This document shows positions 1 through 13,366 of a DNA stretch of 64,000 nucleotides, piece after piece (the stretch's first letter is position 1; every line of letters starts with the position of its first letter). The notes under the pieces were generated by a model. It was not told the origin of the DNA. It saw nothing but the letters and a program-made list of their open reading frames with translations, and made no database searches. The position numbers and the translations under genes were made by a program. The stretch comes from Colius striatus (Eukaryota; Chordata; Aves; Coliiformes; Coliidae). The stretch spans positions 35,443,031 to 35,507,030 of the forward strand of contig NC_084790.1 of assembly GCF_028858725.1 (NCBI RefSeq), read 5' to 3'.

Positions 1-3000
1 TATCTGCTGAGCCTTGAGAACTTGCCAGGTGCATTCTCGTCCATGCACTGTGCATTCTCTATGTCTGGCTAAGTAAGTGCTGATTTTACGGATAGAAGTA
101 AAGGACAGGATACCAGGACAGCTTATCTTCCTGCATCTAAATAAATATTTTAAACATGGTTTGAAGACAGTATCCCAAAGTGACTAAAGCATTCTTTGCA
201 CTTCAATTTCAGTGAACAGTAAAAAGAACACCAAAAATTTATATTTGCAAAGGTGTAAAAACCTGCATTTCCTCTGTGGCAAGGGCAAACTGTAGAGCCA
301 CCACACAGCAACAGAGCATGCAAAAAGTGGTATGTAACTTAGACATGGATCATTGACCCCACATGATTATTTCATATCATCTTTTTAAATCAGCTTTAGA
401 GACTTCACCTAAATTGTTCTTTCACAGAGTCTTAACTAGATTTAACTTAAGTTTTTCAGATCAGAAATTTTACTGAAGTTTGATCTGAACCGTCTTCTCC
501 TTGGCACAATCGAGGCAAAAGCTAGAAGTCACACCAGCAAATTTCACATATGCCTCCTGCTGTGCAAGTACTGGGGGAATGAAAAGATGTTGTTGCAAAA
601 GGAGACTGTTTGCTCGAAAAGAAAGTGTGAGTAAAGGAGTGCCAGCACCAGCATCCTCGGGCAGCTGTGGCCCCGCAAATGGTCAGGAGCCACCAGGCAG
701 TTTCAGATGCAGCAGGAGACACCAAAGGTGATGATAATATCCCCCACACACAGCACAGTGTAGGCCAGCTGGCACTCCTGTCACACTGGCAAAGAAGTTC
801 ATACTTCCTTTTTCCTCATGAGACCACAGTTTGTCCACAGAAGACTAAGCTAACAAAAACCAGAACTTGCTGGTAATAGAATTTCTTTTCTTTTGAGAAA
901 ATGGCTTTCTTGGTAAGGGCTCTTCCCTTAAAGCTGAAATGCAGCCATATCTCAGGCTTAAGTGTATCTTGCCATCACACTTGGCATCTGTTCAGCCCGG
1001 GAGATGTAGTTATTAACCCAATGACACTTCCTGTTTGAAAACTGTTGTAAAAACATGAGTACACTTTGGAGATAAGCCACCTCTTCCACCATGCCATTTC
1101 ACACTAAGAGAAAGAGACATTCATTCATTGCTTCTGCAAAAAGGCTTACGCTGTTTAATCTGTGCTGTCTGGGTTATCTTCTTCCTGCTTTCAGACTGCC
1201 GTATCATGGACTCAAGATGATGCCCTCTTGCACAGTCCTTTGACCACATGCCAAAAAAATTGCAGTGGCTGCAATGCGAAGCCCTTAGCAGCTCCAGCCA
1301 GGCTTAGCCCAGCAGTCACAGCACTGAAAGTCTATTGGTACAGTTAGCAGAGCAAGCCATGGCAAATGCCATATGCTTTCCACACACAGAGTCAGCAGCG
1401 GCTGAGGCACTCGGCAGAGGCAGAAACAGAGCTCCTGCTCTGACAGACAGTTTGACTCCCAACCAACAGTTTGATCTGGTGCCCCAGCAGGTCTTTTTGC
1501 TTACGGCACCCAGAAGTACAGTCAATCCAGGAGCAATTCAGATTTCAAAGGTCAGATAATGCTTGAGCTCCTCTGATTCCTGATTCAATTCTGTAGCAAC
1601 CTAGCCTGTCCTCACCCTACCCTGCTTTTAAGCCCCATTCACAACTTGCCTTGCATATCTCCGTAGTGGGGAATAAACACTCAGCTGCATTAGCAACCCA
1701 AGGAGCCTGTGGTCTCAAACTGGAGCTGGCACAACAGCAAGATGAATCTTAGGGCAAGGAGAGGCTGTGCTCAGACAAAGCACCTGGAAACATCTTGCAG
1801 AAGCATACTTCAAATAGTTCTGTTCATGAGAGGAATGGGACACTCACAGTCAAATCAAAAGTGTCAGACAGACACCTAGAGCTAGTCTCAAGGAGCTTTT
1901 TCATCCCATAGCATAGAATTTCTGCTTCTTGCAACCTCATCTCAACAGCAAACAGGAAAAAAGGACTGGAAACAGCCTTTGTTACCATGGGTGCTGGGGG
2001 ACAGGATTCCCTTTAGAAAGAGATGCAGACATTCAAGACACAAGTTTCTGAAGAGCTAATTTGTCCATCTGCAGCCCCACTTCTCCTCATGGCAACTATC
2101 TGGACGAGCAATTTTTCACATGTACCTCCTCTCAGCCATGCTTCCAAAGGGAAGAATCCACCCAGTAGGATGCAACGAACCTCCCCAGGCCACGGAGCGG
2201 GTCTGGATGGGAGAGCCAGACCATGAAATATCTGCACCTACAGAAGCTTTTTCTATCAGGAGAGAGTCATGAGGATATGGCCCTTCCTGGAGAATTGGTG
2301 GTGCGTGTGGCTTACTAGGGACACTGCTCCCACCCCTTCCCATAAACCTCGCACCAACCAATTCTACCAGCAGCCTCATCCCAGAGCTGACATGCAACGG
2401 GATACTCTGGCTAGTGCCTGACTAGTCTGACCTTTGAGTCTTGGCAGCAGTTCATGGGTTTGCCGGCCTCTGATGGGGCACAGTAGCTTGGCAGATGGCT
2501 CGCTGGCACTCTGAGGACACATCAAATCCTACTCTCCAGACACTACCCCCTCGCTCTCTTCCTTGGGCTCCCTTCCCCTAAACCACTATGTTGTGCTACC
2601 TCTAAATTATCTTTAAGCCAGCACCCAGCAGTACCCCAGGCTCTTGCTGGCTCTCAGAATCCTTGCAACTAAGCAGAGAAACTCCAAAAAAGAAACCCAC
2701 ACAACACCTCAGAAAAAATAACCCTGGCTCCCAAGTCTGCCAGCCTATCTCTCCATGGAGCAGAGATCATTTCAAGCAACAGCTCTGCTGCATGCACAAG
2801 GACGGTTTATCAGTCATGGCCAAAGCATCCTTCCTCTACACCAACGGCTGCATGTGGGGTTTGACTTGTGCCACCTCGATCACCCAAATGCAAAAGCTCC
2901 TAGTATTGGCTCACAGTATGCCCATGGAGACCATCATCTCCAGCGATGCATCATGGCACTGGTCCACAGTACTGTCACAGACAGACAGCTTCTTCATCCT

Positions 3001-4204
3001 GCAGGAATCAAACCCCTAACCATCTCTTAAAATGCAAAATTTCCCTGGTAAAATGGGCAAGAATGGAAAGGACTGTTCTGGGGAGGAGGTGGGGAGGGTA
3101 GATACTCTGAACAACATCCAGATCTTTCAGTTGTGCAGCTTGACAATTCCAAAGAAATTCTTGCTGAAATAAAGACCACAAGCATGTTCATTAGGATCCT
3201 CACTGCTCTCTTTCCCCTTAATTTGATGGCATAGAAACAGAAAGAGTAACTCAGATAATCTGCTCAAGCACCAATAACACATGAATTTTCTTTATGCATC
3301 AAGCTTTTTGTTGTTGTTGTACTGACTTTTGAAGAGAGCAGCATGTAAGTTTCTTAGAATTATTTTTAACATCACCTCTACCGCAAACGATTTTTTTATA
3401 CTCTCCTGCAATTAATCAAGGCTATAGTTGAAGCGGAACAATTGCACAAGGACTCCTGCATGGTTTAACCTCACCTTCTCTCCCACCAAAGGCATACCCC
3501 AAAACCAACATCTCTACAGCCAACCTCTCAGTCTGTGTAAACCAACAGAGCTAGGTCAGACCCACAGCTAACAAACTGGTAACATCAGCTGAAACACATC
3601 AACTAAAGATGCAACTGACAAAAAAAGCATTTGGAGGAAGAAGAGGTTTCTTTCTACTAGCTAAAACAGAAAGGCTTGGATGATTCTCAACAGCCTATTA
3701 CAGTTGCTTCAAACACTGGGTGTACAACCACTAGTTTCATTAGAAACACTGCATTTGACTTTCGCTCTCTGTTTTAATGGCCCAACGCAAAGACAGAATT
3801 AAAAGCATGACTGGAGCTGCAACAGTAGTAATTGTAGGTGCCTATTACGCACCCAAATCATTTCCATAACACATAGATGTGCTCTGTCTGACAACATACT
3901 AATCTGGCACCCTGTGGGAGCCAGGTAATTGTTGTTTATGGCAGGGAAATACTGCATCTCTATGAGAATTTAGCATCTTCAGTGAGTTTGTGTAAAGTTC
4001 AAGCTCTATGTTTATGTTTCCATTTACAGCATAGCTCCAGTCCACAGCAGCAAGAATGAAGATGGTAACACAACTGCACAGGGGTGATCCCATGTACATT
4101 TAGTGTTCTAAAACTTTTGACCTGTGGTTAATTCATCTCAACCCCACTCCTCATCAAAGAGCACAAAGCTACTACTCAGCCAAAGACACTGGCTTTCTCA
4201 CAAC
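1..4204. other. Intergenic, no gene recognised
   Basis: Mixed-composition DNA with short reading frames only. None of the frames has a recognisable domain, a codon pattern or a supported splice structure. No transposon could be recognised. Old diverged repeats may be present but cannot be seen by eye. Confidence 0.5.
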
Positions 4205-4647
4205 ATCTCACTCAATTCAAGAACGGGACTGGAACATCTTTCATATACAAGGAAAGGCTGTGGGAAACTGGGGCTGTTTAGTCTAGAAAAGAGAAGACTG
4301 GGGGGAGATCTTATTAACCATTTACAAATATCTAAATGGTGGATGTCAGGAGGTTGGGACATCCCTTTTTTCTATGGCATCTAGCAACAGGACAAAGGGT
4401 AATGGGATGAAGCTTGAACACAAAAAGCTCCACTGAAACATAAAACTATTTCACTGTGAGGGTGAGGGAGCAGTGGCACAGGCTGCCCAGAGGGGTTGTG
4501 GAGTCTCTTTCATTGGAGGGCTTCAAGACCCGCCTGGACATGTTCCTATGTGACCTGATCTAGGTGATCCTGCTTCTGCAGGGGGGTTGGACTAGATGAT
4601 CTCTAAAGGTCCCTTCCAACCCCTACCATTCTATGATTCTGTGATTA
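4205..4647 (+). mobile_element. CR1 LINE, 3' end fragment
   Basis: A 5'-truncated CR1 non-LTR retrotransposon in plus orientation. It matches the other CR1 copies in this window from the end of the reverse transcriptase region through the 3' UTR. It contains the block around 'gaaaggctgtgggaaactgg', the 'cacaggctgcccagaggggt' segment, and the diagnostic 3' end 'ggttggactagatgatctct' followed by 'aaggtcccttccaacccc' and 'attctatgattctgtgat'. CR1 elements end in a short ATTCTATG-type repeat instead of poly(A), and this copy does. There is no open reading frame of note. The 5' boundary is approximate. Confidence 0.93.
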
Positions 4648-4902
4648 AGAGAGCTTGCCCGCACAGCAACAGTGCTGATTTGTTACACAGACAGGTTACA
4701 TGGAGGCAGGAGCAAAATCAACTGTACAGGATGCAGGTTGGAGGGTCCTATCTCTGGGGTGGAGGTCCCAGTGCAGCCTCCCTGCTGCAGTTGCTGTCTC
4801 TGGACATCTAGCAGTAATAAGCAGAGAAGCAGGCTCTGAGGGTTGGGTCTTTTTTCCCTTAGTAAAGTGTAAAAAGGAGAGGAGGAAAAGGAAACTAAGA
4901 AG

Positions 4903-5135
4903 ATGGGAGAGGGAGAGGGAGAGGGAGAGGGAGAGGGAGAGGGAGAGGGAGAGGGAGAGGGAGAGGGAGAGGGAGAGGGAGAGGAGAGGAGAGGAGAGGA
5001 GAGGAGAGGAGAGGAGAGGAGAGGAGAGGAGAGGAGAGGAGAGGAGAGGAGAGGAGAGGAGAGGAGAGGAGAGGAGAGGAGAGGAGAGGAGAGGAGAGGA
5101 GAGGAGAGGAGAGGAGAGGAGAGGAGAGGAGAGGA
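4903..5135. repeat. Polypurine microsatellite (GAGGGA)n then (GAGGA)n
   Basis: A perfect or near-perfect hexamer array (GAGGGA) to about 4980 changes to a pentamer array (GAGGA) that runs to about 5133. The plus strand is pure purine over about 230 bases, and G/A-rich DNA continues to about 5265. Such mirror-like polypurine DNA can form triplex (H-DNA) or G-rich structures. The long reading frames across it on both strands are products of the repeat. It ends about 140 bp from the CpG island to its right. Confidence 0.97.
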
Positions 5136-5269
5136 AGAAAAAATAAAACAGGAAAATGGAAAGAAGGAAAACAGAAAAGGCGATGGAAGTAAGGAAGAAG
5201 GAAAAAAGAAAAATATGGGAGGAAAAAGGGAAAGGGAAACCAGTGGAAGTAAATGAAAGGGAAAAAAGT

Positions 5270-5645
5270 TCTCCTGTCCGAGTCCGCCCCCCGCGCCCTC
5301 ACGGGCATAGGCGCCCCTTACCCTTACCGCACCGCCAGCTCCTTCCATCTCCCATCGCCGTCCGCGGTGGATCGCAGCCGCCTTCCCTTCGGCCGTACCG
5401 TGCCGTACCCTACCGTACCGGGCCGTGCCGTGCCGGGCCGGGCCCTGTCGCACCGCCGGCCGGCAGCGCGGCGGGCGGCACCGGCGCGGTGGGCGCGGCG
5501 AGAGCGGCGCGGACCGGGCGGCGGGGCCGGGCCGAGCCCGGCGGGGCGGGGCGGGAGCGAGCGACCCGCGGGCCGGGGGGAGGCCCGGGGGGAGAAGGGA
5601 GGCAGGCGGGGGGCAGGATGGAGGGGAGGGGGGGGCGGAGCACCA
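5270..5645. promoter_or_regulatory. Orphan CpG island
   Basis: Extremely G+C- and CpG-rich DNA with several GGGCGG/CCGCCC-type Sp1 boxes. It begins with a degenerate pentamer array of CCGTA/CCGTG/CCGGG units (about 5393-5450) and ends in G-runs around 5570-5640. Islands like this normally mark promoters, but no first coding exon with a donor site could be recognised on either strand and no known gene is adjacent in the window. It may be the promoter of a non-coding RNA, of an upstream gene, or of an unrecognised 5' exon. The only gene start seen in the window, NIPSNAP3, has its own island 32 kb away. Confidence 0.55.
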
Positions 5646-5699
5646 CATGCTGCTCGAGAATTTTTTTTTTTCTTTTTTTTGAAAAAGTAGTATTTCAGG

Positions 5700-8600
5700 A
5701 TTAGTAAATGAGCAGAGTGAAAAACACAACCCACAACGCGTGCCCGCAGCAAGGACGCTGAGGAGAAACACGTCCAAAGCCCACAGGGGCCAGGGCGTAC
5801 TGTACTCAGCTCCTAAATCCCTCCACTGCTGCTCGCAGTTGCTGGAGGAAAGAACCAAAAACAACAACAAAAAAGCATCCACCCAAAAATGTCTTCCAGC
5901 CCCAAGCTTTCCTTCCCTGCCTGACTTCAAAAAGCAGGAGAGCACAAATGACTTCAGAGTAATCCCATCTGAAGGTTCAAAAATTGTTTTTCAGTTGTTG
6001 GGGCTTTTTTCACAGTTCACTAGAAGTTCTCTTGCCTTGCCAGGTTTCCAAGCATGCAGTCACATTGTTAGGATTTCTGTAACCAGAAACTCTGCAAGTT
6101 GTCCTTTTTAATAAAAAGTGGTGTTTCCCTGTCAGAAGCTATGCTCCAGAAAACACCCTACAGTCCCTGGGTCCCAGTTACTGGAGTTAGCTACACAAGT
6201 AGCTGACAGACTGGAGAGAGAATGTTAGTTCCTGTAGTTTCAGCATGGATTTTTTGCATTTTACCTGGACACGGTCAAAAGCTTTAATTTCTTAACTCAC
6301 CGAAATTGCAGATGGGCTTTCTGGGGGAACTTGGAGTGAGGACCTAGGGCTTGCAAAACACATGCTGTTTGCTCCTTGCCTGGCAGTGCAGAGCAAAGCT
6401 GCACATGAGGCGGAAGGCAGGGCTGTTCCCAGGGCTTTGCTGCCAGCAGAGGCCTCTTGCGGTCCCAGGGGCAGAGTGCATCACCGTGAGGTCACTGCCA
6501 CCAAGTTGCTCACTGCACCCCTGCACAGCAGCGTCTCTGCCACCCAGGAGAAAGTATAGGCCTGGTTTATTCCCTTTGGGCGTCCTGGCTCCCTGCCAGA
6601 GACACACTCTCTGCCAGCACAGACAGCTCTCTAGCACCATTGAAAAACAAAACACACAAAAAAAATGCAAACACCAGCAACAGCAAAACCCAAATCTGTT
6701 TCTACATAAGATAAAGGTAACTCAGGGCATTAATCATGATGCATGTTGGCCTGGAACTTTCCCTGTTTGGTAGTAAGACATAGGTGGAAGCACCATCCCT
6801 GGGCTCTTTCAGCTTGTCTGGAGGCTCTGTTCAGCAGCATCTCCCCCATGTTCTTCCCAACACGGCTGTAGCACACAGAGCTCATGCTGCTCCTCCTAAC
6901 CCTAACTCCCTTTTTCTCACCACCTCCAGCTCCAGACTTGCCCAAGCAATGCTGCTTCTGCTTTCCACCCATGCCACTCTGCAGGAGACTGCACTGCCTC
7001 CATCATCTGGCTTCCTCAGGCCTGGTGTAACCTGTATCTCAGAAGGCATCCTACTAATTCCCTACAATTTCCCTTCTCCCCATTCCAAGACTCCCACCAG
7101 CTCACCAGCATCACAGACTGTGCTTACCCACATATTCCAGGAGCAGTACAGGATCTGCCTCCTGCCCTGCTCAGCAGCTCCTCAGTTTGGTCATTTTTGT
7201 CCCTATGGAACTGTTGGATGAAAATCTGGCTTTCCATCCCCTAAAATGGCTGTCACAGGTCCCATAGAGGTCCATGGGCTGGCCCACAGGCACCGCTTCA
7301 TCCTCCTCTGCCCCGTGTGCCAGCACTGAGCCCAGCACCCACAGGCACTGCATGTCCCTGTGATGCTGCCCCATGCCCATCCACTCATGATTGACACTTG
7401 CCATGGGCCTCGATGCCCCCACAGGGCAGGGTGATGCGCTGAAGGCCTTCACCCCTTTCCCTCAGCCTGGGCTGCAATGCCAGGCACATTCTCGACCCAG
7501 TAGGGTTTTGCCTCCTCTGTTTCAGGTGCCCCTGAGGCCCCAGGAGCTGATGCGAGGGCACAGGCTTCAGAGTCCCCATCTGTGCCACATCTAAGCTGGC
7601 TAATGCAGTGGAAAAAGAAACCACCCTATGCCTGGGTCTTAGGAGATGATGTGATGTACTCTGCCTTCCTCCTCCCCAGTAGGGCTGAGGTAATGCCGCT
7701 TGGGGCTAGTATGCAGCTGAGAACCAAAGTCAGGCTTGAGAGGAGGGAGAGCTGGTGCTGCCCTTGCACGACAGCTGCCCATCACCCTACCCTGGGCACC
7801 TAGGTGGCAGCTGTGGCTGCTGTGCTCCAGTTTAGGGTGGGGGGGATCCACTATTAGTGTTGAGAAGAATTTCACCTTTTCTCTCCAATCCAGGCATCTG
7901 GCCTGAGTCACTCAGACATTTAGGCTGCCAGGAATATGCTCTGTGCTATAGAACTGGGAGAGGAGAGCATTTTCTAGGCTAAAGGAGGATGATCCTACCA
8001 GCCTCTCTCATGCTGGCATCTAGCTGTTGGTTTGTTCACTACAAAGGAGGGTGACAGGATTTGGCACCACCTGCCCTGAAACTTGCACAAGGGAAGGTGG
8101 CACTTCTTGCACCATCGATGAGCATTTTCTGCACAGAGTCTGTAGTACTAAATCCCAAAATATTGCTGTGAACAGGCAGTCACCAAAGAAATAAAATTAG
8201 CTTAGTGCATTTATGAAGGAAAATACATATTTTTTGTCCAAAGTCTTGGTTTTAGTTTCCAGTTAGTTACATCAAAAAATTATTGTGGCAAAGGCTGACA
8301 CAAAAACTAACAGCTTGCTAAGTAGTTACGAAGGCTTGTCTCAGCTACAAATACCACATGGACCAAACCTGCACCTGGTCACAACATGGGGCAGCACCTA
8401 GGTGGATTTATAGACTGAGCATCATGGCATTGCTGTGTCAGTGCCTGTTACAGGCAGCCTGCACCAGCCTCCTCCTACCACTTACTACGACAAACATTAA
8501 TTACTTGGATCAAAAATTCATGGTGAAGATACCTTGTCTTACCACCACCACTTGCCCCCACCTCAGTGAAAATAAAATAAAAAAGAGTATATCACAATCA

Positions 8601-11600
8601 GTGGTCTGTAAAGAATAAACATTGCATAAACTGTAATCTTTTGCCTGTAACGGTGCTCTCTTGGTCATTGTTCTCCTCTCACAGGGATGCGTGAGGACCA
8701 CAGGAAACTCACTTCCGATTTACTCCTTCAAAAGGCAGAAAATCACACGTAAGCCATCATCCAAGCACTTGCAAGAATGCAACTCAGGGCACTGCATTTC
8801 GAATCGAATAGAAAGTCTCTCATGAGGGAGAAGAAAGCTAGCACTAAAAAAAAAAAAAAAAAACCAAAAAATAAGCAGAAACACCATCATCCACAGATGG
8901 AAAGACTAAGTTAATAATTCATTGGATTTTCTTCTATGTGTCTGGATTTATCTGGACACAGCTGGGAAAAAATAAAAAATCTTGTTTACTCAGAAGAGAA
9001 ACAGTCACCATCATAACCCTGCCTTTCTGAATGAAGAATGTAAAAGTACTTGCAACAAGACAGGTGAAACAGCAGATTTGGAAATAAGATGTAGACTAGG
9101 AAACAGTGGGTCATATGTAAAGAGGGTAAGCTTTCTGTTATTTCTTAAGAAGAGCCAGATAGCACTAATGAATCATTATAGGAATTCCCAGGATGACAGC
9201 CACAGCAGGGAATGTCTTAGTGCACACAAGCCATGCCAATAGTACCGCTGTTCACGGGGCTTTTTCCTTGCAGGTAGTCAGGCTGGGTTGGCCTCACACT
9301 CAAAGTTCTTGGAAACTTCCCTTTCAGGGGTTAAGTGACTCTTGTCTTGTTCCTTCTCCCACTGACAATTCTCTAGAGTCTTACCATACCCAGGACTCCA
9401 GGAAACATAATTATTTCAGACCCTTCTGTCTCTAATCTCCAGAGGTTTCACATCACTCTCTCTTTCATCTGACATGGGAGGAAAGGAAATGACCATCATT
9501 CCCTGCCTGGGAGCCCTGTAGCTGGCCAGAATTAGAGAATTTGATGGGAAATCTCAGAGACTTCTTATTCCTCTTGTCAGACTTTGAAATTTATCTCCAA
9601 AATCAGGGACTTTACAGCACAGGCACCTCCCCTGCTGGGTGAATCTTTCAAATGCCCTGGTCAGCCCAAGACAAAATGAAGGACAAAAAAACCCTTCTGA
9701 ACGTCTCTGCTTTGTCAGGTTCATGGTTTCCTCCCAGGTCAATGCTGTCACCCTTCCTAATCTTAACCTTTGCTTTTCCCCATCTCTAGTAAATCTTTCT
9801 CCTTGCACCTAGCACCTAGCCATATGCTCATCAAGTCAACAGTTGAAATTGGAATAATCAAACAAAGGCAATCTCGAAGCAAGTCTGTGAAATCTCTGCC
9901 TCAGCATAGTTACTCCCAGGGATCTTCCCCTCGAAGTCCCATTTGCTCTAGAGTCCATGATTCCTCTGCCATCCCTGCCTTGCTCTTGGGTGCAGAAACC
10001 AAACATTCACTAGCAGAGGAGCCACAAGAAGAGAGTGTTCGGGGTGAACATCAGCAGAGGTGTTCAAAACTGCACTCAATCAAACCTGCAAGTGAAAGGA
10101 GCACTCTGTATTTGAGCAGAACAGAAATGATCGAGGTGATCTTTTGCCCTCCTGAATAACTTATGTGATTGTATGAAATCACATAAGTGATTATGTGATG
10201 TACGGAATGGTATCCTTTCTATGGAAACATAGCCACAGTCTGACATAAACCATTCTGATCTTGACTTTGAAAAAGAGATGCTAAATACTGCAACTGCACA
10301 GTATACTATGATCTAGGGAAACATGTATTTCAAGCCACGATACTGTGGCTTTATGTTTTTGGTTCACTTAGACACTGGCATCCTCCTGTAAAGTCCCACT
10401 ATACAGTTTTCTCTTTTTCTTGTATGTCTTCTTTCTCCTGCTACAGAAAGCTCGGACTGGACTGAGACTGAATACCAGTCACCAAGCCAGTGAGAGGTGA
10501 GGGGAAAGGAATATTTCTTCAGTGTCCTTTTTTTTTTTGGTAGGGTAAATAGCAGCTTTTTACAGCTCTACCAGTGTCTGGAAAACCTGGGTCAGGGAAG
10601 GGCTGCTGCAGCTACAACTACAGCTGCACTGACATGCAACAAGCAGCCTTCAGTCAGGTAAGTGTAAGGCACATCACCCCACTCTCCTCTCAAAAATGAG
10701 ACCATTATGGCCCATAACTGTGGCATGTTCTTACAGCAGCCCCTGCCTGAAGTGCTTCAGCCAAAGAGACGAATCAACACCACTGAGAAGATATGTACTA
10801 ACACAATCTGGTTCGTCTGCTTATACAACAGGTGTCGATATCAAACAGCTGGAAATGGCCAGGTACATCCATATCCTCCCCCAGCGCTCCCCAGGCAGTG
10901 AGCACATGTCAGTCACAAATGAGGGGTTGAAGGTTAAATGGGACATTTAAACACGTTTCACTGGGACAGAGGAAGCCCAGCCAACACTAACAGATCAATA
11001 CTAGCTTTGATCAGAAGTGGAAGCTCTCTGCGGGCGGGTCTCATGGGAGAGAATGGAAGACACTGTTAGCTCTTACAGAAGAGAACAGGAGCTAAAGCTG
11101 CAAAAGGCTAGAGCTGAAGGTATTGTGTGTCTAGCTGGAGCGTGACAGAAGAGACAGCCACTCTTCTGTACAGCACCACAGTAACAACCATGGTTTGCAA
11201 TGCAGAGGGTTGTATCACCAGGCATGGAGGGTATGGTGTTTTCTCCTTCTGTAGTCAGTTTCCTGGGGCAGGCAGCCACACGAGGCCTCCTGGGCTGTCA
11301 TCAGTCTTGAAGGGTCATCTGAAGAGATGGAAAGCTCTAGGGGAGCAAGACCCCCGAGGTGCACAGGATGGCAGAGCAAGAAGGGAGGCATAGCTTTGCA
11401 TAAGATGACAGGGAGCATATGCCTGGCATTACCCACTGAAGCTGTTGGTTGAAAACAGGCTACATGGGGAAGATTCCTCCCTTCTCACAGAATATAGAAT
11501 CATTTTTAGGTTGGTGAAGAACTTTAAAATCATCATCAGATATGCCTCCTAGAGTTTCCTGCTCCTCTCCAAAGCAGGACCCCAGACCTCCTTTTGAATT

Positions 11601-11937
11601 CCTCCTCTCTCTCTTTTCTCCCCAGTTTTTCCATATATCAGCCTCAGCAAGCATCCTCTAATTTTACATCCTCTCATGTACTACCTTACCTCCTCACGGC
11701 CGTCCCCATCTCTTGCTCCTCCTACAGCACCAGCCTCCTCTAGCACTGAAACTCAGACCACAACACAGGGAGCTCTACGTGCTTCTGCTCTCCTGCTATA
11801 TACAGCTGCAGACCCCTCAGGGCAGTACGTTCCCAATCTCATTGCTCCCTACCTCCCTATCAATCACGCGTCTTACTGTACTTTCCCCATCTAATTGTAC
11901 ATTCCTATCCTGCCCCTGGCCAAGGACCACCCTTCCA
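5700..11937. other. Intergenic, no gene recognised
   Basis: No supported coding exon, RNA gene or young repeat was seen. Reading frames of 60-145 codons occur on both strands but have no domain, no consistent codon bias and no flanking splice signals. A poly(A) run of about 18 lies at about 8846. A perfect inverted repeat at 10159-10188 is listed separately. Confidence 0.45.
10159..10188. repeat. Perfect 12-bp inverted repeat, 6-nt loop
   Basis: The arm acttatgtgatt is followed by the loop gtatga and its exact reverse complement aatcacataagt. Part of the arm (gattatgtgat) recurs just downstream at about 10189-10199. It could extrude as a hairpin. No flanking TA duplication or transposon body was found, so it is not called as a MITE. 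Confidence 0.8.
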
Positions 11938-12358
11938 TTGACCCTGGATTTCAGGCAAGCTGACTTTGGCTTCTTCAAAGACCTGCTTGGACAGATCTCA
12001 TGGGATATGACTCTAGAAGACAGAAGTGACCAAGATTTCTGGTCAGTCTTCAAGCACCACTTCCTCCAAGCCCAACATTCAAGAAAGAAGGAAAAGGAGG
12101 TAGGAAGCCTCCATGGATGAGCAGGGATCTGATGAGACAACTCAGACAGAAAGTAGCCATCTATGAAAGGTGGAAACAGGGGCTGGCTTCTTGGGAAGAG
12201 TATAGGAACATTGCCAGGGCATGCAGGGGTGCAACTAGGAAGGCTAGAGCCCTTCTAGAATTAAGCCAAGGATGTTAAGGACAGTAATAAGGCATTTTTC
12301 AAGTACATCAGCAGCAGAAGGAAGATGAGGGGGATGTGGGCCCACTGCTGAGCACAGA

Positions 12359-12892
12359 GTGACTGAGGTGACCAAGGATGCAGAGAAGGCTGAACTACTG
12401 AATGCCTTCTTTGCTTCAGTCTTTACAGCCAAGGCCGGCCCTCGGGATGCCCAGTCCAGCAAGGCTAATAAAATGGCCAGGTCTGCAGAGGACTTGACCT
12501 GGGCAGAAGAGGAAGAAGTTAAAGACTTGTTGGCCAAGCTTAAGGCTCGTAAGTCAATGAGTCCTGATGGGATGCATCCTAGAGTGCTGAAGAAGCTGGC
12601 TGATGTGATTGCTAAGCCTCTCTCCATCATTTTTGAACATTCATGGAGGACAGGTGAGGTGCCTGAGGACTGGAGAAAAGCCAATGTCATGCCAGTTTTC
12701 AAAAAGGGCAGGAAGGATGACCCAGGAAACTACAGGCCAGTCAGCCTCACCTCCATCCCTGGAAAGGTGATGGAACAGCTCATCCTGAATGTTATCACTG
12801 AACATATGAAGGATAAGATGGTTATCAAGGGGAGTCAACATGGATTCACCAAGGGGAAAATCCTATTTGACCAACCTGATAGACTTCTGTGA
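12359..12892 (+). pseudogene. CR1 reverse transcriptase fragment
   Basis: An open stretch of 177 codons with the N-terminal part of a CR1 reverse transcriptase. It includes the conserved PVSLTSIPGKVMEQL block that precedes the palm domain. The frame then breaks near 12880. The next part, including the RT active-site region (ADD, near 13208-13216), continues in a shifted frame to about 13292. This is a dead copy of a LINE polymerase; the same segment recurs on the minus strand at 28627-29151 with close similarity. Confidence 0.88.
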
Positions 12893-13366
12893 GTGCATAA
12901 CTGGCTGGCTAGATGAGGGGGGAGCAGCGGATGTCATCTGTCTTGACTTCAGCAAGGCTTTTGACACTGTCTCCCATAACATCCTCATCAGAAAGCTCAG
13001 GTAGTGTGGGTTGGATGAGTGGACAGTGAGGTGGATCAAGAGCTGGCTGAATGATGGAGCCCAGAGGGTGGTGATCAATGGCACAGAATCGAGTTGGAGG
13101 CCTGTGGCCAGTGGAGTTCCACAGGGATCAGTTCTGGGGCCAGTCGTGTTCAACATCTTCATCAACGATCTGGCTGAGGGGACAGAGTGTACCCTCAGCA
13201 CGTTGGCTGATGACAACAAACTGGAAGCACTGGCTGTTTCCTCAGAAGGCTGTGCTGCCATTCACAGAAGACCTGAGGGGGGATCTTATTAATATTTACA
13301 AATATCTAAATGGTGGGTGTCAAGAGGGTGGGACATCCTTTTTTTCTATAGTAGCTAGTAACAGGA

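Noticed and set aside
2663-3030. Overlapping 118- and 91-codon frames
   Set aside because: No splice signals, domains or repeats; overlapping frames in Cys/His/Ser-rich filler sequence look random.
4683-5945. 420-codon minus-strand frame
   Set aside because: It runs through the polypurine microsatellite and the CpG island. The protein is made of Leu/Ser/Pro repeats and Arg/Pro-rich filler with no domain.
6890-6910. Telomere-like cctaaccctaact
   Set aside because: Only two imperfect units; expected by chance.
9770-10159. 129-codon plus-strand frame with Ser-rich sequence
   Set aside because: No domain, no recognisable homologue, no upstream promoter or splice context.
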